Positions 33,701 to 42,486 of a DNA stretch of 45,984 bases are shown here, in pieces. The notes below the pieces were generated by a model. The model was not told the origin of the DNA, made no database searches, and worked only from the letters and a program-made list of their open reading frames with translations. The stretch spans positions 1-45,984 of the IMG/VR virus record IMGVR_UViG_3300009149_010517; one strand, given 5' to 3'. Origin of the DNA: a virus. A program made the translations under genes and the position numbers. Positions within the stretch are counted from its first letter, which is position 1; the number at the start of each line of letters is the position of its first letter.

Positions 33701-36531
33701 ATATGGTCAAAGCTGCTGAGTTAGCTATCGCTGATTGTATTTCGTGTTTCGGGAAAACTCCTAAAGAAATTCAAAAAGCTGCTTCTTCTTTTACAGATAA
33801 CCCTAAGAATTATGACAAAGCAGCTTATATGCTTTTGATTAACTCGTTCCCTCATAAGCTTGACGACAGAAAAGCAAAGAAAGAAAAGTATACTTATCTT
33901 TCCAAATTAGCTTCTGAAGCGATTGAAGGACCCAATTCTAAAGATTCTTTAATTATCAGTATGAGCGATAATCTCAGCGGCATGAAAGCTGAAAACATGA
34001 TTGATGCTGTTAATTATGTTTTAAGCGACAAACAAGCCATGAGCCAAGTAGAATCTATGGTTAAAGAAAAAATGTCATCTAAAGAAGAAGATAGCACTGT
34101 ATTGAGCAAGAAAGCTCAATTTGAAAGTGCTGTTAAAGAACTTGATCGTCCAGAAGATGGCATATATCAAATTCATGCTGCATTGAGCGAGATTAATGCA
34201 GATCCTAAAAAACAAAATTTATTTATTCAAGAAGTTCAAAAATATGCAAGCAATTTAATCAATGATGATACGGTAAAGGTTGTTATTACAAATATTGATT
34301 TAGATAGCAAACAAGATATTGTTATAGCAACAGCTAAAGATGCTTCATTTTTATCAAATGAAGAAAGAGAATCATTAGCTTTGATGGAACAAAAAGAAAA
34401 AGAAAACGAACAAGAAAACCTTGAAGAAACTGAAATAGAGCGTTTAAAAAGACGACAAGGATTAGGAGCAAGAGCTTCAAGAAAAGCTATGAGACAATCC
34501 TTAGTTAAAGAAGCACAGTTGGCTGGCGGAGAAATGGGCGGACAAGGCGGACTTTCACAAGCTCCTGGCGCAGGCGCAAGCTTACCACAACCTCCTGCTA
34601 ATGCTTTAGGTGAAGCTCCTGTAGAAAGTTTTGAACAATCAGATATGGTAGATGTAGATGTTGATGCTGAAAATGCTGCACCTAAGCCTCCAGGCGCAAT
34701 GTGCGTTGTATGCGGTTCTAATGATGTAGATATCATTAAAGGCGAAGGTAAATGTAACAACTGCGGTTCTGAAATGCAGTTTAAAGTCAATATTACTGTA
34801 ACAAAATGGGCAGATTTCCTTGAAGACAATGTAGATGAAGAAGAAGAAGTAAATGAAGTATTAGAAGGTGAAGGATTTGAAATGCCAACAGATGGAGAAT
34901 TAGCAACAGCATCTGTCAAATCAAAAATGACAAAGAAAGCTAGCATTAAAGAAGCTACTATAAAATTTGCGACAATGATTAAACTTAATTCTAAAGCAAT
35001 GAAGCAAGCAGAAAAAGAAGGCATAGCAATTGGATCAGTTAGTCCAATTACAGGATCTACAGATACTGTTAATCTTGGAAATGGAAAAAGAGCTTGTCTT
35101 GATAGCGGAATAGAATATCAAGTTCTTTATGCTGTTCGCAAAGATAAACCTGAAGAAGTTTATGCTGAATGGCGATGGGAAACTAAGAAAAATGCAGAAT
35201 GCACATCTTGTAGCAGAATGAAACAAGCTTTTGTTAAGGCTTTAAGCGATATCGGGGTTACAGAAGAGCAATTTGATAATTCAGATTTAAAAACAAAAGC
35301 TGATCATATTCTTCATATGAAAAAAGCTGGAACTTTACAAACAATTAAAACAGCCAGTAAAAAAGCTGGATCTGTTATTGATGAATACAAGCAAGTATTT
35401 GCTTCTCAGTTCGGAGATAAATTCCCAATTGAATCTTGTCGTGAACGATTGGCAAGACGATATGGATTAAACGCTCTTGCTTTAAGCGGACCTTGCGAAG
35501 GAAAACCTTTATATGATTGCGTATGCAATTCTCTAAAGAAAGCTGATGTTTATTCAAGTAAATTAGCTATAAAAGTTGCTGAAGTTTGGAGCGACAAAAA
35601 CGCTTCTTCAGAATGCTTAGAAGACTATATTAGAATGGGATATGGTCTCAAAGAAGCATCATGCATTTGTGAAGCAATGAAAATGAAATATGCACAATTT
35701 GAAGATGAATTTACAGAAGAATTAGAAGAAACAATTGAAGATAATGTAGATCAAGTAGATGACGTTGAAATGGAAGATACTGGAATGGAAGACGTAGATC
35801 CATTTGAAGACATTAATGATGACACAGTAACAATTGAACTTCCAAAAGAAACCGCTAAAGAACTTGAAGAAGTTTTAGATGTGGTTTTAGGAGAAGACGT
35901 TGAAGGTGTTGAAGGCGTTGAAGGTGTTGAAGGAGTTGAAGACGTTGAAGACGTTGAAGACGTAGCAGATGAAGATGTTGAAGCTGTTATAGATGTTGAT
36001 GTTGATACTCCTGCTTTTGATGGTGATGTAACAGATGAAGGCGTAGAAGACGAAACAGATGGAATATCTACCAATGACGAAGAAGTCAAAGACTTAAGAG
36101 GACAAGGTCAAGGACATGGTAAAGGACTTGGACTTGGACTTGGGCTTGGACTTGAAAATCCTGAAGAAGCTGTAGAAGTAGAATTTGCAGAAGTTCCAGA
36201 AGAAGGCGAAGTGTGTCCTTTAACAGAAGAAGTCGAAGAATGTCCTTTAATAGAAGAAGGCGAAGAAGCGATGGGAACTGTTGATGACATTAAAGAAGAT
36301 ATCATAGAAGATATTGCTGAAAAAGTTGTTGAAAAACTTCAAGAAAAAGAAGGAATTGAAATAGAAGATGTTGAAACAGAAGAAGTTGGAGATGAAATAG
36401 TAGATGAAAATGAAGAATTTAAAGAAGGACAAGATGAATGGAATGATGACGAACAAGGAGAGATTGGAACAGCATTAACAGCTAGCGAAGAGGAAAAGTT
36501 TGTGAAAGAATCTAATAAAATGAAACATTGA
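30730..36531 (+). CDS. giant prohead-protease-like head protein with intein and ITEKQ repeats
   Basis: This 1933-codon gene is the largest in the window. Residues 1-150 resemble the phage prohead protease type of the S78 group, with NENGD-like NDNGDAFSEKEL, His97 in FCNHQ and Ser148 in GTSMG. An intein (151-530) follows. After it come Cys-rich knuckles (CCSICHHCA, CPICGCTKEE). Residues 850-975 carry six VITEKQ repeats. Further on are a zinc ribbon (CVVCGSNDV, CNNCG), more Cys-containing helical parts, and a very acidic tail with VEGVEG and GLGLGL runs. It ends at TGA, but the frame stays open beyond. It may be a protease plus scaffold polyprotein. Confidence 0.75.
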   Translation: MSFNKKAGQQKTLIEALNVPNWNEYNLKIVKTASIEKSDDLNGFDIASAVKKYPEHLFVKVFAIKKDEINDNGDAFSEKELKKAYSSFIGVPIFCNHQNSDIEKARGNVVHSWYDNKKGGIFIVARVDRVAYPDLVRGIEQGYVNGTSMGAMSGDSEITMSDFSKKKISDIRVEEEVISHLGNKCKVKEIHSDYLGTPLIKFDLGNITESPLFTFDHPILSIRKSEILEQRKINPKNWRNVPYDCIFREAKNLFLEDFLLIPSRYKLTQDNQFDLDFYYLLGAFTGDGYIKFNKGKIEGFGFCFGKNEINLIEKIKNILSKFTTYSINENIIDARNGNYITIYDRKLAKKIDNIIGHGAHSKRINLQSISKEAIKEFLAGYIDTDGCMVKDYTSCKNDVRGFQISSCNKKLLEDIRSMLILLDCPSGIQTNIREPNKNSLVDIKTIEHTLFINLFTSSRIFNSIKVAKHLDGYTASYSNTHNFIFEIENKKYIACRIKGIDLIDNFEEEVYDLTIEKDASYIANSLAVHNCSVEASCCSICHHCAATADEYCEHVRDRKNKKFSGAITCQYHNSSTKAEGYEDKCPICGCTKEEANELTHKEAQIYENNYGIKFIEDSFVVNPACHDCLVQEILNKQGMSEKIADISKKINSLSKVACSTGSCNINKVAGKTEIEDLKEAMNKIERVAQSMMQQKQHISMEYVSDLVDALANVQSITDELVEMGYSQLPSPNVVGGVQTITDESAITNPQQQPQLQPQPQQSSLSTPSLVNQDLDGLGSVTKPKYSSKKEEKKEEFKVAIHNLIKELHTTSAGLEKEALNNISEKEPFNMENVKTSQGDSLLDKTAEQQDVITEKQLENASGAGERQHEDLNIITEKQLDSPRDVNQTTSVSPQKRSESFDVITEKQLDNVTSGIVARWGDFPEVITEKQWTETSRRIGSVLSCDQDNVITEKQLQNFLSHSGYTEPDVITEKQLEGSNTDQNKRASSVKDMVKAAELAIADCISCFGKTPKEIQKAASSFTDNPKNYDKAAYMLLINSFPHKLDDRKAKKEKYTYLSKLASEAIEGPNSKDSLIISMSDNLSGMKAENMIDAVNYVLSDKQAMSQVESMVKEKMSSKEEDSTVLSKKAQFESAVKELDRPEDGIYQIHAALSEINADPKKQNLFIQEVQKYASNLINDDTVKVVITNIDLDSKQDIVIATAKDASFLSNEERESLALMEQKEKENEQENLEETEIERLKRRQGLGARASRKAMRQSLVKEAQLAGGEMGGQGGLSQAPGAGASLPQPPANALGEAPVESFEQSDMVDVDVDAENAAPKPPGAMCVVCGSNDVDIIKGEGKCNNCGSEMQFKVNITVTKWADFLEDNVDEEEEVNEVLEGEGFEMPTDGELATASVKSKMTKKASIKEATIKFATMIKLNSKAMKQAEKEGIAIGSVSPITGSTDTVNLGNGKRACLDSGIEYQVLYAVRKDKPEEVYAEWRWETKKNAECTSCSRMKQAFVKALSDIGVTEEQFDNSDLKTKADHILHMKKAGTLQTIKTASKKAGSVIDEYKQVFASQFGDKFPIESCRERLARRYGLNALALSGPCEGKPLYDCVCNSLKKADVYSSKLAIKVAEVWSDKNASSECLEDYIRMGYGLKEASCICEAMKMKYAQFEDEFTEELEETIEDNVDQVDDVEMEDTGMEDVDPFEDINDDTVTIELPKETAKELEEVLDVVLGEDVEGVEGVEGVEGVEDVEDVEDVADEDVEAVIDVDVDTPAFDGDVTDEGVEDETDGISTNDEEVKDLRGQGQGHGKGLGLGLGLGLENPEEAVEVEFAEVPEEGEVCPLTEEVEECPLIEEGEEAMGTVDDIKEDIIEDIAEKVVEKLQEKEGIEIEDVETEEVGDEIVDENEEFKEGQDEWNDDEQGEIGTALTASEEEKFVKESNKMKH
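31180..32319 (+). mobile_element. Ala1 intein with LAGLIDADG endonuclease, in the protease-like gene
   Basis: A 380-residue in-frame insertion begins with Ala (AMSGDSEITMSDF), not Cys or Ser, and ends with LAVHN before Cys. Block B is TFDH and block F is VYDLTIEKDASYIANS. Two endonuclease motifs, LGAFTGDGYI and LAGYIDTDGCM, are present. Extein residues GTSMG-CSVEASC rejoin cleanly. Ala at position 1 with Cys +1 is the class 2 pattern. Block F has Asp, not Cys, at its fourth position, so it is not class 3. Confidence 0.85.
33277..33657 (+). repeat. six VITEKQ repeats in the giant head protein
   Basis: Six units of (D/N/E)-V/I-I-T-E-K-Q-L/W begin at 33277, 33343, 33430, 33499, 33571 and 33631. 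They are 20-29 residues apart, with variable DNA between them. The motif is conserved while the spacers are not, which is unlike simple slippage repeats and points to selection on the motif. Confidence 0.85.
35905..35966 (+). repeat. tandem repeat encoding VEG/VED units
   Basis: A run of GTTGAAGG-type 9-bp units encodes VEGVEGVEG then VEDVED in the acidic tail of the giant head protein. A 6-bp GGACTT repeat follows at about 36126-36151. Both stay in frame and could vary in copy number. Confidence 0.75.
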
Positions 36532-36738
36532 TATATAGGCAGAACAGGTGAAATTGGTTTAGATCTTGATTCTGTATTAAGTGTTTTAAATAAAACAGCT
36601 GGCGAAAAAGACATTACTCAACAAAATGCTCAAGATTCTCCTGATATAGGAAAAATTCAAGATAATAAAACAATAGGAGATGAAGACAAGTTCTCAGACG
36701 GTGTAGATTCTCCTGAAATTAATTCTGGTAAAGCGACA

Positions 36739-37647
36739 ATGGGAAAAGAAGAAACAGATGCAAATCCTGACAAAGCACCTAAGATCAAAATTCCTGTTGG
36801 CAGCAAGCCTATGGGCCACGAAAAAGAACAAGGTCTTGAAGGCGGCGACAATAGATATACAGGTGGCGACGGAGGACAAGGTAAGGCATCTCATTCAACA
36901 AGAGAACAGATATCTAACTTAGCTGACCGTATCATTGAAGCTCAAGAAAAAAAAGTTGTAAGAAAACCTCCACAAGATGATGAAGATGTTAAGCCTTATT
37001 CTGCTGGAGATCAAAGTTTTCTAGGCGATGAAAAAGCAAGTATTGGATCTGTTCCTAAAGCAGACCCTAAACCAGGAACAATTCCTGCAACAGGAAATGG
37101 TTTTTTGGGAGATGAAAAAGCAAGTATTGGCGAACAGCCAACTGACAAAGATACTCCATCAATTCCTGTAAAAGATGAAAGAATTGATGGCGAAAAAGAT
37201 AATAAAGAAATTGCCCCTGAAAAAGAAGAGAATGTAACGGGGCTTCGCGGTGCTAACGCTAGTAGCGAAAAAGAGCCAAAAGACAATGCAAATGAAGCGA
37301 TAAGAATTGCAGGAAGAATGTTAGCTAATCATATGATTACAGCTAATAGTCTTTCTCAAAAAATCGCAGAATTGCAAAGTTATAAAATTCATCAACTACA
37401 TGATCTTGAAAAAGGCATGTTTGTTGAGAAAAAAGGACTCGCTGCATCGTCAGACGGGATTGAACAACCCGTAATTATAGGACAAGCAAGTAGCGACAAG
37501 GAAGCTCAAAATCGTAATAACATTACGATCAAAGAAGCTCAAAGCGAATTGACAAATAAGCTTCAAAGCATATTTAGTCTTGATAAACAAAATGTTCAAG
37601 CCGAACAAGATAATAATGCTGAACTTCGTAAAGTCTTTAATAGATAA
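36739..37647 (+). CDS. continuation of the giant head protein after an in-frame TGA
   Basis: The region from 36532 to 37647 is open in the same frame as the giant protein. The first ATG is at 36739 (302 residues), with no good SD. The sequence between the TGA (36529-36531) and that ATG reads as coding, with segments such as GLDLDSVLSVLNKTA, and it carries the first copy of a repeat (SGKATMGKEE / GSKPMGHEKE / FLGDEKASIG) that continues past the ATG. The C-terminal half (residues 190-302) is helical with ELQSYKIHQLHDLEKGMF. So the natural protein may be a readthrough or nonsense-interrupted fusion. Confidence 0.7.
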   Translation: MGKEETDANPDKAPKIKIPVGSKPMGHEKEQGLEGGDNRYTGGDGGQGKASHSTREQISNLADRIIEAQEKKVVRKPPQDDEDVKPYSAGDQSFLGDEKASIGSVPKADPKPGTIPATGNGFLGDEKASIGEQPTDKDTPSIPVKDERIDGEKDNKEIAPEKEENVTGLRGANASSEKEPKDNANEAIRIAGRMLANHMITANSLSQKIAELQSYKIHQLHDLEKGMFVEKKGLAASSDGIEQPVIIGQASSDKEAQNRNNITIKEAQSELTNKLQSIFSLDKQNVQAEQDNNAELRKVFNR

Positions 37648-37674
37648 GTTCAGTAATTAAAAAGGAGTTTTAAA

Positions 37675-38244
37675 ATGGCTTTAATTGAATTGTATCATGT
37701 TGTTGCAGACTTTTACCCAGTAGATCCTGACTGGAGTACTGCAATCGTGGAAGGTATGGTAGTCGATCTTTCTGCTACTGGATTTGTTGCTGGAGCTACT
37801 GGCGCAGCAGCCGAAAGAGCTATCGGTCTTGCCGCTGATACCCTTGCGTCAACACCCCCAACCGCTGCCGCTCATCCTCATACCCCTTATTCAGCCGCAG
37901 TAACGATCAATGCTGCTGGAAGCACCCAATGGACACAGAATCGTGTTTCAGATGCGTTTAATGAAACACTGGCATCTGGGCAAATGACAGTCTACCATAG
38001 TGGTGGCAAATTTGCTTCAACTGAATATGAAGTTTTAACAGGTGCTGTGCCTATTACCTATGCAGTTGGTAATCCTCTGTATGTAAGCGCTAATTCAAGA
38101 CTTACTAACGTTGCTTCTACTAGCGCTCAAGTTATAGGAACAGTAGTTGTTGCTCCTTCCGCTTATCCAAGTGGAGTTCCTGGTACAGCTGTAACTGGTT
38201 CAACTTCCTTGGGCACTTATATCCAGTTTAAACTGGAAATCTAA
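37675..38244 (+). CDS. putative capsid decoration/head protein
   Basis: The 189-residue protein has AAGGAG a few bases before its ATG. It is rich in Ala, Gly, Thr and Val with few charges, fitting a beta-structured virion protein. Its GC content and codon use (more GCC, CGT, ACC) are higher than its neighbours, similar to the capsid gene, as for an abundant protein. It lies directly upstream of the major capsid gene, the usual place for a decoration or head-stabilising protein. Identity is inferred from position and composition. Confidence 0.65.
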   Translation: MALIELYHVVADFYPVDPDWSTAIVEGMVVDLSATGFVAGATGAAAERAIGLAADTLASTPPTAAAHPHTPYSAAVTINAAGSTQWTQNRVSDAFNETLASGQMTVYHSGGKFASTEYEVLTGAVPITYAVGNPLYVSANSRLTNVASTSAQVIGTVVVAPSAYPSGVPGTAVTGSTSLGTYIQFKLEI

Positions 38245-38333
38245 TTTAAAATTTTTATAGTTGTTTTTAGGATATTAAAGTTTTAAAAAATAAACATTTA
38301 ATAACAAAAACAATCATAGAAGGAGAAAGAAAA

Positions 38334-39203
38334 ATGTCTATGACTAAAAATCTTACCGATGCCGAAAAGCAAGAAGTTATTGCTCAAGCTTTACAAACAG
38401 ACGAAGGAAGAACCGCTTTAGCGCAAGCTATGGTTGAGCCTATTCGTCGTTCGTTAGAGTATCAGGCCGTTGGTCGTAAGCTTTTGATGGTTGACGAACT
38501 TCCTCAAGGTGCCCTTGCACGATACGAACGAGATGTTGCGTCTATCGCTCATGTCGTTAGTCGTAGAGGCGCTGTTCCAGATCAGATCCAAGAAGGCGAA
38601 GAAATTCTTGTTCCTACTTTTGAAATCGCTGCGAACCCAACTGTTCGTTTGTCTGAAATCAAAGCTCGCAGATTCTACATTGTAGACCGCGCGCAAATCA
38701 AGGCTAAAGAAGCTATTCAGAAAGAAGAAGATACAAATATCTTTAACGCTCTGATTGCTGCTGCTAATACCCTTGGTACACAAGTAGTAACAAACGTTGG
38801 TTCTTTAAGCACTGCTTCTTTGAACACTGCTTATAGACTAATTGAGCAGCATGATCTTGTTTGCACAAAAGTTGTTATGCAAGCAAACCGTTTTGCTGAT
38901 ATTCGTTTGTTTGGTAAAGATTTCTATGACGAAGCAACCCAAAGAGAAATCATCACCACAGGTCTTTATGGACACCTTTGGACGGCAGATCTCCACGTTA
39001 GCTCAAGAATGGCAACAGATACTGTTCTGTTAGTTGCCTCTCCTGATACCGTTGGAGCTTTCCCAATCCGACAAGATATTTCCGTATTGCCTGCTGATGA
39101 TCCTAAGAAACTTAGGCTCGGTTGGGTTATCTACGAAGAAGTGGGTATAGTCGTGATTAACGATTATGCTGTATCAACGATTGAAGTAACAGAAGCTACT
39201 TAA
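38334..39203 (+). CDS. major capsid protein (HK97-like)
   Basis: The 289-residue protein forms the head shell. An AAGGAG lies upstream of the ATG. The N-arm is helical (LTDAEKQEVIAQALQTDEGR), and the core shows ELPQGALARYERDV, FEIAANPTVRLSEIKARRFY and LGWVIYEEVGIVVINDYAVSTIEV, as in HK97-fold capsids of large phages. Codon use is richer in G+C than the rest of the window, as expected for high expression. A strong terminator follows 27 bases later. The protein is short for an HK97-type capsid but complete. Confidence 0.85.
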   Translation: MSMTKNLTDAEKQEVIAQALQTDEGRTALAQAMVEPIRRSLEYQAVGRKLLMVDELPQGALARYERDVASIAHVVSRRGAVPDQIQEGEEILVPTFEIAANPTVRLSEIKARRFYIVDRAQIKAKEAIQKEEDTNIFNALIAAANTLGTQVVTNVGSLSTASLNTAYRLIEQHDLVCTKVVMQANRFADIRLFGKDFYDEATQREIITTGLYGHLWTADLHVSSRMATDTVLLVASPDTVGAFPIRQDISVLPADDPKKLRLGWVIYEEVGIVVINDYAVSTIEVTEAT

Positions 39204-39229
39204 AAACAGCTATAAAGCGGTAAAAACAA

Positions 39230-39265
39230 GGGCATTTGAGATATATTCTCAAGTGCTCTTTTTTT
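39230..39265 (+). terminator. rho-independent terminator after the capsid gene
   Basis: A 12-bp stem (GGGCATTTGAGA paired with TTCTCAAGTGCTC) is followed by seven Ts. It ends the head-protein transcript. Confidence 0.85.
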
Positions 39266-39357
39266 ATTCTTTCTTGTCGTCATTGCCATTGAGGGAGAAA
39301 TTTATTAGTAATTAACTATATATTTACTAGCAAGTGTGTCTATATAATAATTATAAT

Positions 39358-42300
39358 ATGTTTATTATGAAAAATAAAATAAACTATACTACAATATTAA
39401 ATAAATCTTTTTTTGAAAAATATTATAATCAAAAGCGAATGTCTTTTCCTGCTATAAACAAAATGTTAACAAATAAAGGATATAATATTGCAACAGGTAC
39501 TATATACAAATATGCTAAACAATTGGGTTATGGAAGAACTATTGCAGATGCAACAAGTGATCTTGATTATAATGATTCTTTTTTGACCTCAGATATTCTT
39601 GCTGCTCTTGATGGATTTATATTAGGAGACGGATCCATTAGTATAACTCTTGGCAAAAATTATAATGTTGGCAGATTGGCGTGTGGCTTAGAACACAAAG
39701 AATTTGCAGATTTTCTAATGAGTTATTTTGCCCCTTACCTAGCTAGTGTATCTATGTATAAAGATAGTCATATGAAAAATGGAATTAGATATGATGGGAG
39801 AACGCTTGCTCATCCTGATCTTTATCAGCAATATTTAAGATGGTATCCTCAAAATGATCAAAATGGACAAAAAAGCAAACAACCTCCTGATGATGTTGTT
39901 ATTAACAAAACATCTGTTTTGCTTTGGTATTTAGGAGATGGGAGTGCCGTCCAGAGCGATAATTCTATTTCTATAAGATTATCTACAGATTCATTTTTGC
40001 CAGAAAAAGTTATATTTTTAGCAAACAAGTTAAAAGAAAAAGATATTTATTGTCATCGCAATAATGATAATAGAATTTATATAGAAGCAAAAGGGATACC
40101 TGCATTTTTTGATTTAATTGGGATGCAGTCTCCTATAAAATGTTATGATTATAAATTTCAACTACCTGAATGGAGATTTGAATCAAAAAGAATGAGAGAT
40201 GTCGCGGAAGAATTAAACATAGAGTATCATCAATTAAGTTATTTAGTAAAATCAGGACGTATTCCATGCCATAGAGCTTCAGAAAAAGGAAGACCAAGAT
40301 TTTTAACTGAACATGTTTCTATTTTAAAAACATATATTTCAGAAAATACAATAAAAATAAAACCCTATTGTCCGCTTGTTTTTAAAAACGAGAAAAACCC
40401 CTCTAATGGTCAAGAAAGAAAAATACACAATTATTGTTCTGAAATTTTAAAAGAACAAACAATAGAAGAATATGGTTATAACCCAGATCAACTTGGTCGA
40501 ACTTCATCTAAATTTGTTATAGCTATATGTAGATTTTGTGGTAAAGAGATGCCTATAAGAAAAGGGTTTTTTAATAAAGCAGGTTCTGCTTGCCATAAAG
40601 AATGTAGAATACAAGAACAAAAGATTAAAGGTTCTCCATTTCTAGATGTTAAAGTAAGAGAAAAAGCTCAAGAAACTAATTTAAAAAGATATGGAACTAA
40701 ACAAGCAAGTCAAAATAAAGATATTGCTAAAAAAATATCTAAAACTAAACTTACTGATGATAGTAAAAATAAATCCAAAGAAACTAACTTAGAAAAGTAT
40801 GGAGTTAAAAACGTTTTTCAATCAGAAGAAATAAAGCAAAAAATAGAAGAAACTAATATAAAAAAGTATGGAGTAAAAAGTCCTATACAAAACGAAGACA
40901 TAAAAAATAAAATAAAACAAACTAATTTAGAAAGATATGGCGTTGAAAATCCCTTACAATCAAATGTAATACGTGATAAAACAAAAAAGACTAATTTAGA
41001 AAAATATGGTGCTGAAAATCCGCAACAAAACACACACATAAGAGATAAAACAGTTAAATCGTGGAAACAAAATATCTTTTCTGGCAATAATGACAATTAT
41101 AAACTTATTAATATTTTAAAAGGAAAGCCCTTTTGGGATAAGTTAGAAACCGGCATAACGTTAAAAAATATTTGTAAAGAATATGATATTAATTATCAAA
41201 GCACAACAGCTGCTCTTCTTCGTCCTGAATTTAAAGAAAAATATTATTCTGTTTATTCTTTTCCTAAGCAGCAAAAACAAAAAGAAATTTTTGATTGGTT
41301 GAAAGCAAATGGTTCTAATGTTCTTTTTAATGATAGAACAGCTATTGCTCCTTTAGAGCTAGATATTTATGATCCTAAAAATAAAGTGGCAATAGAATTT
41401 AATGGAAGCTATTGGCACTCTGAAGCCTTTCTAGATAGAGATATCGCTAAAAATAAGCACGCAACAAAAACAAGATTATGTCAAGAAAAAGGAATACGTC
41501 TTATTCATGTTTTTGAACATACTTATCTTGAAAAAGAAGAACAGTTTAAAAATTTTCTCAAATCTGCTTTTGGTTTAAACAAAAACAAAATAGCTGCAAG
41601 GAAATGTTCTATTACTAACAGAGATTCAAGTGTTTTTTTAGAGAAATACCATATTCAAGGGAAGCCAATAAAAGTAATTAAATATTTTAATTTAGAATAT
41701 AACAATGAAATTATAGGTTGTATGACAGCGGGTCTCCACCATGAAAGGGGAGGCGATAGAACTGCTTGTGTCTTGTCTAGATTAGCCTTTAAGAGCGATA
41801 CAACAGTACAGGGGGGTAGTTCTAAGTTATTTAAATACTTTGTCACATGGGCAAAGGAGAACGAATATTCAACTATAATATCATGGTCAGATAATTGTAT
41901 TTCTGAAGGAAAAGTATATAATATTCTTAAGTTTCATTTAGAAAAAGAATATGATAAAAGTTATTTTTATTTTGATATTATTAATAAAAAATATTGCACA
42001 AAGCAATCTCAAAGAAAAACAAATAAAGAACGACCTGAAGGAATGACTATTGTTGATTGGAATAATTCTAGAGGAGTTTATGCAATTTGGGATTGCGGAA
42101 AGAAAAAATGGACGTACAATATTAATAAAAGCCAACATTATCAACAAAAAGAAATTATCGATTTAACTAATATATTACAAGAAAATCTTTCTTTTGATCT
42201 TATAAAAAAACAACATAAAGGAATTACACCTATACATGGAGCTTGTTATATCGCTTCAGAAGCTTTATACCACCTGCTAAAAGAAAATTATCAATTGACT

Positions 42301-42486
42301 ATTAAACGATATAAAATAGATCAAATAACTCATTGGTGGTTAGAGTGCAATGGAGCAATAATAGATCCGACAAAAGAACAGTTTGATTTCGATTATCCTT
42401 ATTGTTTCGGCAAAAAATGTAATTTTCTTACTAAAGAGCCTTCAAAAAGATGTAAAATATTACTAGAAAGAATGAAAAAATATTAA
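39358..42486 (+). CDS. mosaic homing endonuclease with C-terminal Cys-His-Asp domain
   Basis: This 1042-residue free-standing protein joins several nuclease and accessory parts. There is a LAGLIDADG pair (LDGFILGDGSI near residue 85, LLWYLGDGSAV near 189) and an HTH-like piece near 280. About five repeats of the TNLERYGVENP type (DUF7487-like) follow at 438-563. A Vsr-like PD-(D/E)xK domain comes next (LDIYDPKNKVAIEFNGSYWH, near 675), then a GNAT-like part (745-890). The C-terminus (955-1028) carries a possible C963/H992/D1003 triad, as in transglutaminase/cysteine-protease folds. I chose ATG 39358; a GTG at 39334 is in frame, and neither has a good SD. It sits directly after the capsid terminator. 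Confidence 0.8.
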   Translation: MFIMKNKINYTTILNKSFFEKYYNQKRMSFPAINKMLTNKGYNIATGTIYKYAKQLGYGRTIADATSDLDYNDSFLTSDILAALDGFILGDGSISITLGKNYNVGRLACGLEHKEFADFLMSYFAPYLASVSMYKDSHMKNGIRYDGRTLAHPDLYQQYLRWYPQNDQNGQKSKQPPDDVVINKTSVLLWYLGDGSAVQSDNSISIRLSTDSFLPEKVIFLANKLKEKDIYCHRNNDNRIYIEAKGIPAFFDLIGMQSPIKCYDYKFQLPEWRFESKRMRDVAEELNIEYHQLSYLVKSGRIPCHRASEKGRPRFLTEHVSILKTYISENTIKIKPYCPLVFKNEKNPSNGQERKIHNYCSEILKEQTIEEYGYNPDQLGRTSSKFVIAICRFCGKEMPIRKGFFNKAGSACHKECRIQEQKIKGSPFLDVKVREKAQETNLKRYGTKQASQNKDIAKKISKTKLTDDSKNKSKETNLEKYGVKNVFQSEEIKQKIEETNIKKYGVKSPIQNEDIKNKIKQTNLERYGVENPLQSNVIRDKTKKTNLEKYGAENPQQNTHIRDKTVKSWKQNIFSGNNDNYKLINILKGKPFWDKLETGITLKNICKEYDINYQSTTAALLRPEFKEKYYSVYSFPKQQKQKEIFDWLKANGSNVLFNDRTAIAPLELDIYDPKNKVAIEFNGSYWHSEAFLDRDIAKNKHATKTRLCQEKGIRLIHVFEHTYLEKEEQFKNFLKSAFGLNKNKIAARKCSITNRDSSVFLEKYHIQGKPIKVIKYFNLEYNNEIIGCMTAGLHHERGGDRTACVLSRLAFKSDTTVQGGSSKLFKYFVTWAKENEYSTIISWSDNCISEGKVYNILKFHLEKEYDKSYFYFDIINKKYCTKQSQRKTNKERPEGMTIVDWNNSRGVYAIWDCGKKKWTYNINKSQHYQQKEIIDLTNILQENLSFDLIKKQHKGITPIHGACYIASEALYHLLKENYQLTIKRYKIDQITHWWLECNGAIIDPTKEQFDFDYPYCFGKKCNFLTKEPSKRCKILLERMKKY

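Noticed and set aside
34236-35024. 262-residue - strand open frame
   Set aside because: It lies fully inside the giant head protein, is Ser/Pro/Ala-rich as expected for the reverse of acidic coding sequence, and has no SD or domain.
35751-36305. Ser/Thr-rich - strand frames
   Set aside because: They are mirror images of the acidic VEG/VED tail and lack SD sites.
36529-36531. TGA reassigned to an amino acid across the genome
   Set aside because: Other genes end in TGA in sensible places (HNH-next gene ATGA overlap, terminase), and Trp is coded by TGG, so the standard code fits.
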